Below, piece by piece: positions 9,986 through 17,848 of a stretch of DNA of 49,877 nt. Below the pieces are notes generated by a model. That model made no database searches, had not been told where the DNA came from, and saw only the letters and a program-made list of their open reading frames with translations. The position numbers and the translations under genes were made by a program. Each line of letters starts with the position of its first letter. Positions within the stretch are counted from its first letter, which is position 1. The stretch spans positions 1 to 49,877 of the forward strand of contig CAJWEI010000017.1 in assembly GCA_913031285.1 (NCBI GenBank). The letters run 5' to 3'. The stretch comes from an uncultured Alphaproteobacteria bacterium. Its GTDB lineage: Bacteria > Pseudomonadota > Alphaproteobacteria > Rhodobacterales > Rhodobacteraceae.

Positions 9986-10936
9986 TTAATCTAGCGAATC
10001 CGCAAGCCAATGTTTCAAAAGAAACTGAGCGATTGATCCAAACCTTGCTGGACGCACTTTTGCGTCTTTGTTAAAAAATGCCTCCATCAGATCAGATTTT
10101 GAAATCCAAATAGCATCATCCAATTCGTTTGGATCAATCTTTATATTGGTATTCAACGCATTACCGTGACAGCCAATCATAAGAGAATTTGGAAAAGACC
10201 AAGGCTGTGACGCAAGATAAGAAACCTCGCCAACTGCAATACCACTTTCCTCCAAAACTTCGCGACGTACTGCAGCTTCAATTGTTTCGCCCGGTTCCAG
10301 AAACCCGGCCAAAAGTGAATACATACCATCAGGCCAATTCGGTGACCTACCTAAGAGGACTCTATTCCCTCGTGTTATAAGCATTATCACAACTGGATCC
10401 GTTCTTGGAAAATGGCTAGTCTTGCAGCCCTCACAACTTCTTTGCCAACCAGACATTCTAATTTGTGATTTTTGTCCACATTTTGAACAGAATTGATGCG
10501 AATTATGCCAGTGAAACAGCGCTTTGGCCGAAGCGGCCAATTCTGCATCTCTGGTTGTAAATGTCCCCATATAAGCGCGCAATTCACAAAACACAGAATT
10601 CTCACTAAAGGCCGGATGATGTTGCTCGGTAGGATCAAAAAAAACGTTTGGATCAGGAACTTTTTCGTCAGCGGGCGTCCAATTAGAAATATCACATGCG
10701 AAAATTTTAGCGCCCTCGTCATAACCGAGGAAAATCCACAGCCCCTCCGACAAAGCAGCATTAAGCACACTAGTCCTCAGAAGTCTGACTTCTCCCATTT
10801 TTTCAATTAGAACTCTACCCCGCCAAAGTACGATCGCGCTGTCACCCGATTTCGGCAATCCAGCTTTAGTGCCGCGAATGTGGGCCGCTCGATCAAGGCC
10901 AGAACCTCCAAATGTTACAGTCTCTGCCAATTTCAT
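9986..10936 (-). CDS. nudC: NAD(+) diphosphatase / NADH pyrophosphatase (Nudix)
   Basis: This enzyme hydrolyses NAD(H) to NMN(H) and AMP and in E. coli also removes NAD caps from RNA. The ATG at 10936 is chosen since GGGTGG lies about 8 nt before it; an in-frame GTG four codons earlier is less likely. The 316-residue product has the NudC layout: an N-terminal domain to about residue 140, a four-cysteine zinc ribbon (Cys150, Cys153, Cys168, Cys171), the Nudix box from Gly211 to Ile233 (GFLEPGETIEA followed by REVLEESGI), and the SQPWSFPNS motif (243-251) that distinguishes NADH pyrophosphatases from other Nudix enzymes. All key residues are present. It is a single gene. Confidence 0.94.
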   Translation of the reverse strand: MKLAETVTFGGSGLDRAAHIRGTKAGLPKSGDSAIVLWRGRVLIEKMGEVRLLRTSVLNAALSEGLWIFLGYDEGAKIFACDISNWTPADEKVPDPNVFFDPTEQHHPAFSENSVFCELRAYMGTFTTRDAELAASAKALFHWHNSHQFCSKCGQKSQIRMSGWQRSCEGCKTSHFPRTDPVVIMLITRGNRVLLGRSPNWPDGMYSLLAGFLEPGETIEAAVRREVLEESGIAVGEVSYLASQPWSFPNSLMIGCHGNALNTNIKIDPNELDDAIWISKSDLMEAFFNKDAKVRPARFGSIAQFLLKHWLADSLD

Positions 10937-11042
10937 AAAAAAATCCACCCGTTTCAGTAAACTAATGGCACGAAGACTTTAACTGGGCAATCTTTCAGTT
11001 CACGGCACTTGCGGTTTTATTTGAAAACTCTTAGGAAGTCTC

Positions 11043-11138
11043 TGAGAGGTTGGCGCGGGCAGGCACCTCGCCAAGCCGGTCAGATCCGGAAGGAAGCAGC
11101 CGTAACGAGACCCGCTTGGGTCGTTGTCCGGCCTCTCA
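11043..11138 (+). ncRNA. ffs: Small signal recognition particle RNA (4.5S RNA)
   Basis: This is the RNA of the bacterial signal recognition particle, which pairs with Ffh to target nascent membrane proteins. The apical helix 8 is unmistakable: GGTCAGATCCGGAAGG then AAGCAGCC (11078-11101) is close to the universal GGTCAGGTCCGGAAGGAAGCAGCC sequence, and the ends close by pairing GAGAGG (11044-11049) with CCTCTC (11132-11137). Length is about 96 nt. Ends are set from pairing only. In many alphaproteobacteria this gene lies just upstream of dnaX; here two pseudogenes lie between them. No clear promoter was identified. Confidence 0.93.
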
Positions 11139-11267
11139 CCCTTTATCCTTTGCAGAAGTAGAAAGTTTCTTGATAATATATCGCACCTCCGGGTTGACGC
11201 CTGAAAAGTCCACCAACCTATTTTTTTGAGCAACAGTCGCTAAATGAATTTTTTCGAGATTTTTAGA

Positions 11268-12032
11268 TTGACAAATTTATCACTTTTTGAGCTTGGGTGG
11301 CCAGAATATTTTGCACTGTAAAACAATCCGCAATTGGCTAATTTACCCAACAGAGTAACAGACATACGCCGTCCCCACGTCGACGTGCTTGGGCTCCATG
11401 GTCTCAACTGGAACTGAGACTAGACCAGAACACTGGCGCTTATGCGGTGGGCGATTAAGCTCTTCATGGGCAGCGCTTGCACCAAGTTCTCGACCGTAGG
11501 AGTTTGGTCAGCGAGGGAGCCGCAGGCGAAAGTGGTAGCCATTCGTTTATCGCGGCAAATGTCGACACCTTGACCATTGTCAAAGGCTTCAATGATTATT
11601 TTCAATTGGCGCGATTCGAATGGCATCCCGCAACGAGCATCGCCGACGCCGTACTTCCTTTGGTCGTGCTAACAAAATCCGATTTATCACCAGTTTCCAA
11701 TGAATTTCACACGCTAGCAGAAAACTTATCAACTTTGCTGCACGCGATTGCGCTCCATACTGGCGAATTTGGAGATGTTATGCCGCTTCGCCCCTGGTTT
11801 AACTAGAGGCAAACTGTGGCGCTTGTCGGCTTGTCAGGGATGCGCGAACTGAGGTTCTCAAGGTCCAGCGAGGGTATCCAAGCAGTTTTTGCCCATCTGG
11901 TTGCCGTGGCACAGCGGTGCCTATTCAAAGACTGCCGGCACGCCAGCGGACCGAGTTGCGCAGTATAGATGCCAATATAAAAAAAGCTGACTGCAGACCG
12001 CTTGCAGCATTGGCGAAATTTACGGCATAAAA
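11268..12032 (+). pseudogene. rsgA: Decayed ribosome small-subunit-dependent GTPase A (RsgA/YjeQ) lacking its P-loop core
   Basis: RsgA is a GTPase that checks late 30S maturation. Three parts are recognisable. The N-terminal OB domain begins near 11268 (FELGWPEYFAL, then a stop at 11319, then RVTDIRRPHVDVLGLHG). After a frameshift between about 11412 and 11435 the frame continues GAYAVGD, a stop at 11456, DRRSLVSEGAAG, IAANVDTLTIV and the G4 motif VVLTKSDL. A stop at 11804 is followed in the same frame by QTVALVGLSG joined directly to GMRELRF. In intact RsgA the P-loop GKS and the whole stretch to the DTPGMREL segment lie between those points, so an in-frame deletion of roughly 60 codons removed the catalytic core. 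The C-terminal zinc cluster (CLFKDCRHASGPSC) remains, with more stops at 11966 and 11975. It cannot make an active GTPase. Confidence 0.85.
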
Positions 12033-12174
12033 ATTTTTATTTTAATAGCAGGCGAGCTAAATTGCGGGTTGCAAAAACGTAAATCAAAGGAGAAAAACAA
12101 ACGTCAGGAATCTAAAACAAAATTGTTAACCGTTACAATTAAACGAAATCAACGCCCTGTGCTGCCCAGTATTT

Positions 12175-12636
12175 CTACGCCCAGAATTCAACTGTAAAAA
12201 ATACAAAAAGGAGCATGGCACACAATCGTTCGAGCGCGTAATCTGGCGATTCATCCACCTCACACATCAGCCGCATCAACGTCATGCCTGAAGGTCCACT
12301 TCCATCATAGCAATGTGCCAAAGTATGGCCCTTATCGCTTAGAATCTGATTTACCAATTGCGATTGCCTGTTCCACAAAGACATGCCTGCTCCAGATGGT
12401 ACACCAAAATCAACAATTGGGCATCGGAGCCATTTGATCCCAGTCTGGACAAGGTCGTCTGGAAATGTAGCCGTTCTGGCACGCTGTAATTCTGCCAGAG
12501 GCCTCATAGTCAGAACCAACGTCAGCTGCCAGTCCACCCAATGCTGCAAATCAGCCTTATAATCGCCCAACTAGCGAGGCATAAGACAAATGCCCAGCAC
12601 CCCAGAGGCAAGGCTGCTTTGAAAGCTATAAAGCAT
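12175..12636 (-). pseudogene. Inactivated dual-specificity/tyrosine phosphatase-like gene
   Basis: The frame starts at ATG 12636 (MLYSFQSSLASGVLGICLMP), meets an amber stop at codon 22 (12571-12573) and continues without interruption to 12175. The body resembles small phosphatase proteins common in Rhodobacteraceae: GDYKADLQHWVDWQLTLVL, a PIVDFGVPSGAG stretch carrying the general-acid Asp region, and a P-loop reading HCYDGSGPSG. The CX5R signature needs arginine where this sequence has proline (codon CCT). The normal C-terminus is also replaced by a hydrophobic run, though TVEFWA and YWAAQG beyond it look like family remnants out of place. A TTG at 12570 could restart translation, but the missing arginine would still abolish catalysis. 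Family assignment is from memory of similar proteins. Confidence 0.65.
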
Positions 12637-12729
12637 TGATCCCTTTTTACTGCCCAAAGGAAATCATTCCCTAGACCTTAACCCATCGAGGCATTAGGCT
12701 AGGCTGATCATAACCTTAAAAGGGGCTCC

Positions 12730-14535
12730 ATGTCAGAAATTTCTTCCAAAGGCTATCAAGTTCTTGCGCGCAAATACCGCCCAGAAACCTTCGCTGACCT
12801 GGTAGGGCAAGAAGCTATGGTGCGCACTCTAAAAAATGCCTTCGACGCAGATCGGATAGCACAAGCGTTTATTATGACCGGGATCCGTGGAACGGGTAAA
12901 ACGACCACTGCGCGGATCATTGCCAAGGGCATGAATTGTATCGGTCTAGATGGCAACGGGATGGCCACGACCGAGCCTTGTGGATCATGTGATAATTGTA
13001 CTGCGATTATGGAGGGACGTCATGTAGACGTCATGGAAATGGACGCCGCGAGCCGCACTGGTGTTGATGACATCCGTGAAATAATTGAAAGCGTGCACTA
13101 CCGCGCAGCAACAGCCCGCTATAAGATATACATCATTGACGAAGTACATATGCTTTCGACAAATGCCTTTAATGCGCTTTTGAAAACGCTCGAAGAACCC
13201 CCTGAGCACGTGAAATTTATTTTTGCGACAACCGAAATTCGCAAAGTTCCCATAACAGTATTATCAAGGTGCCAGCGTTTTGACCTACGTCGGATCGAGC
13301 CCGAAGTAATGATTGCGCTATTACAAAAAATTGCAGCGTCTGAGCACGCCAATATAGCCAAAGACGCTTTGGCTTTGATCACACGCGCAGCAGAAGGATC
13401 TGCGCGCGATGCTACATCTTTGCTAGATCAGTCTATCAATCACGGCGCAGGGGAGACAACCGCGGATCAGGTCAGAGCGATGCTGGGACTTGCTGACCGT
13501 GGGAGGGTCATGGATTTGTTTGAGATGATCATGCGAGGCGATGCGAATTCCGCTCTTGGTGAGCTTAACGCACAGTATTCCGACGGTGCTGACCCGCTGG
13601 CGGTTTTGCGCGATCTTGCCGAAATTACACATTGGGTTTCAGTGGTAAAAATTACACCAAATGCTGCTGACGATCCAACCATTTCTCATGACCATCGCAC
13701 TCGGGGACAAGAGTTTGCTCAAGCACTGCCCATGCGCGCTTTGACAAGGGCTTGGCAAATGCTTTTAAAAGCTCTGGAAGAAGTTGCTAGCGCGCCCAAT
13801 TCAATGATGGCTGCCGAGATGGCAATTATTAGGCTAACCCATGTTGCAGATCTTCCAACGCCTGATGAATTAGTTAAAAAATTACAAGACTTTTCACCCA
13901 CCACAGTGCCAAACAGCAGCCAGACCAAAAGCGAGCTGGGTGGCCAATTATCCCCGCCTACTCAAACTCAGCCTAATACTTCCATGCAAATTGCAAATCC
14001 CACACTCGACTCAGGTTTTAACGCATCTGCTTATAATGCATCTCGCCCTAATTTGTCTGGTGCAAGTACGGCGCTGGCCCTTCTCAATGAGCAAGCTTTT
14101 GAGCTGTTTCCAACATTTGAGCATGTTGTGAATTTTATTCGGGAACAAAGGGATATAAAATTACTGGTAGATGTTGAATCCTGCATTCAACTGGTTGAAT
14201 ACAGCCCAGGTCGCATCGAATTTGAACCGACTGAGACTGCGCCTAGAGACCTTGCTCAGACACTTGGTAGCAAACTGCAAGCATGGACTGGGGTCAGGTG
14301 GGCGATCAGCCTTGTCAGTGCAGGTGGCAAGCCGACGATTGATGTTAAGCGGCAGGCCAAAAAAGCTAACCTCAAAGAATTAGCAGCCGCCCATCCTATG
14401 GCACAAGCAGTTTTCTCAGCCTTCCCCAAAGCAATAATTTCTGATGTTAAGACACTTCAGGCGATCACTGCACAAGCTCAGGTGGACGCGCTTCCAGAGG
14501 TTGATGATGAATGGGACCCTTTCGAAGAAAATTAA
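12730..14535 (+). CDS. dnaX: DNA polymerase III subunits gamma/tau
   Basis: This is the clamp-loader ATPase that loads the beta clamp and, as tau, links polymerase cores to the helicase. The 601-residue product contains the start motif VLARKYRPETFADLVGQE, Walker A GIRGTGKTT (51-59), four zinc-binding cysteines (Cys70, Cys84, Cys87, Cys90), Walker B with DEVH (137-140) and the sensor SRC motif (VLSRCQRFD). Residues about 400-470 form a low-complexity linker rich in S, T, P, N and Q, followed by a tau-type C-terminal domain ending in DEWDPFEEN. AAAAGGGG precedes the ATG. I see no in-frame A AAA AAG slippery site, so a shorter gamma product is not predicted. The genes ybaB and recR that usually follow are absent here. 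Confidence 0.95.
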   Translation: MSEISSKGYQVLARKYRPETFADLVGQEAMVRTLKNAFDADRIAQAFIMTGIRGTGKTTTARIIAKGMNCIGLDGNGMATTEPCGSCDNCTAIMEGRHVDVMEMDAASRTGVDDIREIIESVHYRAATARYKIYIIDEVHMLSTNAFNALLKTLEEPPEHVKFIFATTEIRKVPITVLSRCQRFDLRRIEPEVMIALLQKIAASEHANIAKDALALITRAAEGSARDATSLLDQSINHGAGETTADQVRAMLGLADRGRVMDLFEMIMRGDANSALGELNAQYSDGADPLAVLRDLAEITHWVSVVKITPNAADDPTISHDHRTRGQEFAQALPMRALTRAWQMLLKALEEVASAPNSMMAAEMAIIRLTHVADLPTPDELVKKLQDFSPTTVPNSSQTKSELGGQLSPPTQTQPNTSMQIANPTLDSGFNASAYNASRPNLSGASTALALLNEQAFELFPTFEHVVNFIREQRDIKLLVDVESCIQLVEYSPGRIEFEPTETAPRDLAQTLGSKLQAWTGVRWAISLVSAGGKPTIDVKRQAKKANLKELAAAHPMAQAVFSAFPKAIISDVKTLQAITAQAQVDALPEVDDEWDPFEEN

Positions 14536-14773
14536 AGAATTTCTTTCAAGGCAGACCCTTGTATATAGGCAAACCAAATGAATTAACAAAAAACCGTATT
14601 TGAATTTTTTTTGTATTTAAGTTTCAATATTTTTGCATAGGGTAGTAATGTCGGAAGTCTTCGTGATTAAAACCTTTCAAAACACTAAACTGGACGAACC
14701 CGAATACAAACTCCAAGGAAGACTCGTATTCTTTCAGTCTGGCCTTTAATACTAGCAAACTTAAGGAGATATC
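14536..14773. other. Intergenic region upstream of the TTT transporter genes
   Basis: This non-coding stretch of 238 nt, AT-rich, separates dnaX from the transporter pair. An imperfect hairpin CAAGG-CAGAC-CCTTG lies just after dnaX near 14547 but has no T tract. A dispersed inverted repeat GAATAC (14702-14707) / GTATTC (14726-14731) lies about 45 nt before the binding-protein start and could be an operator; this is weak evidence. Confidence 0.3.
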
Positions 14774-15712
14774 ATGTACAAGTTCTTAATAGCTTTATTT
14801 ACTCCGCTTATATTGGTCTGCACCCCTTGTTTCGCAGATTTTCCAGAAAAAAATGTTGTTTACCAAATTACTTTTTCACCAGGCGGCGGCTCAGACGTAA
14901 GAGCTCGCCATCAACAACCACATCTTGAAAAGGAACTCGGGGAAAAAGTTGTCATCCAATATAAGCCTGGGGCTGGCGGATCTATTGGATGGGCCAATTT
15001 AGTCAAGCAGAAAGCTGACGGATATTTTATGTCGGGTATTAATATCCCACACATCATTTTGCAGCCATTAGCTCGAAAGCCTGGGTACGAGACAGAAGAA
15101 ATTGTACCGGTTGTTCTATTCCAACAGATACCCTTTGGTTTAACAGTTCTTCAAGATTCACCTTTTGAAACACTAGACGACCTTATTAAATTTGCTAAAG
15201 ACAATCCTGGGGGTCTTACTATCGGTGGTTCTGGGACTTGGGATGCAACACATATAGCGAACTTGCAATTTAATATGATGGCAGACATTAAAACTACCTA
15301 TGTGCCACACAAAGGGGGAAAGCCTAAACAAACATCATTACTTGGCGGTCACACAATGGCTAGCTGGTTCGGACCTAACGAAAAAATGCCGCATGGCGAT
15401 AAAGTACGGACACTCGCGTATGCTACTGAGAAGCCGATACAAGTAAGCCCCGACGTGCCTACATTTAAATCCTTCGGATACCCTCTCTACTCTTCGGTCT
15501 ATCATGGAGTCGGAGTACCAAAAGGAACTCCAAAGGAGCACATTAAGGTACTCGAAAAAGCATTCCTAAAAATTGCTAATCTGGACGAGACAAAAAAAGT
15601 AAAATTAAAAGTTGGTATTATGCCAATAGCGCTCGACTCAGGATCAGCACAAAAACTAATTGCTGAAAAAAAGATTGCATGGGAGCCGATTGTTAAGAAA
15701 TTCTCAAAATAG
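14774..15712 (+). CDS. Tripartite tricarboxylate transporter substrate-binding protein (TctC/Bug family)
   Basis: This is the periplasmic receptor of a tripartite tricarboxylate transporter; the family binds citrate, other dicarboxylates and tricarboxylates, nicotinate or aromatic acids. AAGGAGATATC precedes the ATG, an ideal ribosome-binding site. The 312-residue protein starts with a signal peptide (about 1-21, cleavage after CFA), then has the family pattern FPEKNVVYQITFSPGGGSD, KPGAGGSIGW and DNPGGLTIGGSGT. It ends with the usual helix (AEKKIAWEPIVKKF). It lies 35 nt before the permease gene and is surely cotranscribed. The ligand is unknown. Codon use here is more A+T-rich than in dnaX, a possible sign of transfer. 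Confidence 0.88.
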   Translation: MYKFLIALFTPLILVCTPCFADFPEKNVVYQITFSPGGGSDVRARHQQPHLEKELGEKVVIQYKPGAGGSIGWANLVKQKADGYFMSGINIPHIILQPLARKPGYETEEIVPVVLFQQIPFGLTVLQDSPFETLDDLIKFAKDNPGGLTIGGSGTWDATHIANLQFNMMADIKTTYVPHKGGKPKQTSLLGGHTMASWFGPNEKMPHGDKVRTLAYATEKPIQVSPDVPTFKSFGYPLYSSVYHGVGVPKGTPKEHIKVLEKAFLKIANLDETKKVKLKVGIMPIALDSGSAQKLIAEKKIAWEPIVKKFSK

Positions 15713-15747
15713 ATCTCTGCCGGAAAATTAAAATGGAGCAGTTTTAA

Positions 15748-17727
15748 GTGCCAGAAGGGATAATCAACGGCCTGTTACAAGCCGTAGAAGGATGGAACCT
15801 GCTGTTGATTATTTTGGGCACATTACTAGGAATTCTTTTTGGGTCTATGCCTGGTCTAACAGCAACTATGGGCCTAGCTCTATTAGTCCCGTTCACTTTT
15901 GGAATGGAACCTGCAGCTGGGTTAATAATGCTAGCTGGCATATATGTTGGAGCAATGTACGCAGATGCGATACCCGCAATTTTAATAAATACACCCGGCA
16001 CTCCCGCAGCTATCGCAACCACATTTGATGGATTTCCTTTAGCACAAAAAGGAAAAGCTCAGGAAGCTTTGGTGACTGCGGCGTTAGCGTCATTTTTTGG
16101 TAGCATTCTGGCAAATATAGTCCTTGCAACGTTAGCAGAGCCACTTGCTGAACTGTCACTAAAATTTGGGCCGCCAGAGTATTTTTGGTTAGGTATTTTT
16201 GGTCTTACAATTATCTCTGTTTTATCCAGCGGAAGCATACTCAAGGGTTATCTTACTGGCTTTCTTGGCCTCATTCTCTCTGCAGTAGGCATGGCATCTC
16301 TCTCCGGCGATGTTCGGCTTACTTTTGGTTTCCCGGAGTTACAAAGTGGTATCTCTTTGGCCGGTGCCCTAATTGGGTTTTTCTGCTTACCTGAAATCCT
16401 GTCTACAATAATTGGTAAGGGCAGGGAGACCTATACTGGAGAAAAAATTCGCCCTAGCATGAAAATTCTTTTTGATACTTTCTTTGCTCTTGTAAAGATG
16501 CCCTTTTTATTGATCAGATCGGCCCTGCTAGGTCTAGTGGTAGGAATAGCGCCCGGTGCTGGGGGCAATATCGCCAGCATGGTCTCTTATAGTGAAGCCA
16601 CACGCTGGGATAAAAATCCCGAGGAGTTTGGCAAAGGAACAATAAAGGGGGTAGCTGCATCTGAGGCCGCTAACAGTGCAATGGCGCCAGGATCATTAAT
16701 CCCACTCCTTACACTTGGAATACCAGGATCACCTCCTGCAGCTATAATTCTAGGTGCTCTTATGCTGCATGGAATGCAACCAGGGGTTGAACTTTTTTCA
16801 ACTTATGGAGGGATCACTTACACATTTATGATGGGACTATTTGTGGCAGCTTTTGCAGTATTAGTCTTTGGATCCATTGGATCTTTTCTTTTCAGTCGTT
16901 TGATTACTATCCCTGCAAAATCTCTGGCTCCTGTCATACTTTTAATGACAGTTTTAGGTTCATACGCAATACGAAATAATCTCCTTGATGTTTGGGTTAT
17001 GCTTATTTTTGGGGGTATTGGGTTCTTTCTTAACAAACTCCTCTATCATCCTGCCCCACTTGTCCTCGGATTTATCTTAGGGCCCTACATAGAAGAAGGG
17101 CTTGTTCAGTCGACAATGATTGGTGGGGCAAAGGGTGGTGTAGTTCTCTACATGATAAGCAGCCCAATAAGCATCGTTCTTATAGGACTATGCGTCGTTA
17201 CTGCATTGTGGCCAATACTTTTTAGAAATAACACTTCCAGAAGCACACCAACAGGCGCTTCAACAAGAAGTGACGGCGCTATTAACGCTGACATTGTGAT
17301 GGGAGTAATTACCCTTTTCATCGCCGCGATTGTCGTCTGGTCAATTCGTGATCTAAGTTTTTACGGAGTTCTTTTCGTCAATTTTTGTATTTTCTGTATC
17401 GCTATCCTTGGGATGACGGTCGTGCTTACAGGTTTCTTTTCACCAAAAAGAATAAATGTCTTTGAAAACTCGTTAGAACGAAATCGGGTAATTTCAGGTT
17501 TTTTAATTATAACAGGATTTATTTTATTTATTCAGTTTTTAGGTTTTTTTATAAGCAGCCTATGCTTTGTTACCATTATGCATTCGTATCTGAATAAGGA
17601 TAAGATGAATGCAAGGAATGCTTTACTGTCCTTGATCCAGTCTGCTCTGGTTACTTCTTTAGCCTATTACTTATTTTCTAAGCTGCTTTTGGTACCATTA
17701 CCTGTTGGTGTGCTGTTTAATTCCTAA
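15748..17727 (+). CDS. TctA-TctB fusion permease of a tripartite tricarboxylate transporter
   Basis: This is the inner-membrane part of the secondary transporter served by the adjacent binding protein. It starts with GTG, with GGAG 11 nt before it. Residues 1 to about 500 are a TctA permease: the two family repeats carry FGSMPGLTATMG (32-42) and GIAPGAGGN (about 266-274), and VGAMYADAIPAILINTPGTP follows the first. Residues from about 508 (after a linker rich in T, S, R and G) contain four hydrophobic segments that fit a TctB (DUF1468) small subunit. TctA is usually about 500 residues and TctB about 150, encoded separately; the total of 659 matches a fusion. No separate tctB is present. Confidence 0.88.
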   Translation: MPEGIINGLLQAVEGWNLLLIILGTLLGILFGSMPGLTATMGLALLVPFTFGMEPAAGLIMLAGIYVGAMYADAIPAILINTPGTPAAIATTFDGFPLAQKGKAQEALVTAALASFFGSILANIVLATLAEPLAELSLKFGPPEYFWLGIFGLTIISVLSSGSILKGYLTGFLGLILSAVGMASLSGDVRLTFGFPELQSGISLAGALIGFFCLPEILSTIIGKGRETYTGEKIRPSMKILFDTFFALVKMPFLLIRSALLGLVVGIAPGAGGNIASMVSYSEATRWDKNPEEFGKGTIKGVAASEAANSAMAPGSLIPLLTLGIPGSPPAAIILGALMLHGMQPGVELFSTYGGITYTFMMGLFVAAFAVLVFGSIGSFLFSRLITIPAKSLAPVILLMTVLGSYAIRNNLLDVWVMLIFGGIGFFLNKLLYHPAPLVLGFILGPYIEEGLVQSTMIGGAKGGVVLYMISSPISIVLIGLCVVTALWPILFRNNTSRSTPTGASTRSDGAINADIVMGVITLFIAAIVVWSIRDLSFYGVLFVNFCIFCIAILGMTVVLTGFFSPKRINVFENSLERNRVISGFLIITGFILFIQFLGFFISSLCFVTIMHSYLNKDKMNARNALLSLIQSALVTSLAYYLFSKLLLVPLPVGVLFNS

Positions 17728-17848
17728 ATCACTAGGCGTGATGAACTATATTAAAAAGATCTCCATTTTAAAAAAAGGTAAGTATTTATCAACGTTGCGC
17801 AATAGACGTAGAATTTGCTAGCGCAACCGAGTTCTAAAGCTTCCTGAG

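Noticed and set aside
14340-14370. A-rich run CCAAAAAAG in dnaX as a programmed frameshift site
   Set aside because: The run is not in the required A AAA AAG phase and lies near the extreme C-terminus, far from the gamma/tau junction, with no clear downstream stem-loop.
14547-14565. CAAGG-CAGAC-CCTTG hairpin after dnaX as a terminator
   Set aside because: The stem has only five pairs and no T tract follows.
14702-14731. GAATAC/GTATTC dispersed inverted repeat upstream of the TTT binding protein
   Set aside because: Six-base arms with an 18-nt loop are expected by chance in AT-rich DNA; kept only as a note in the intergenic entry.
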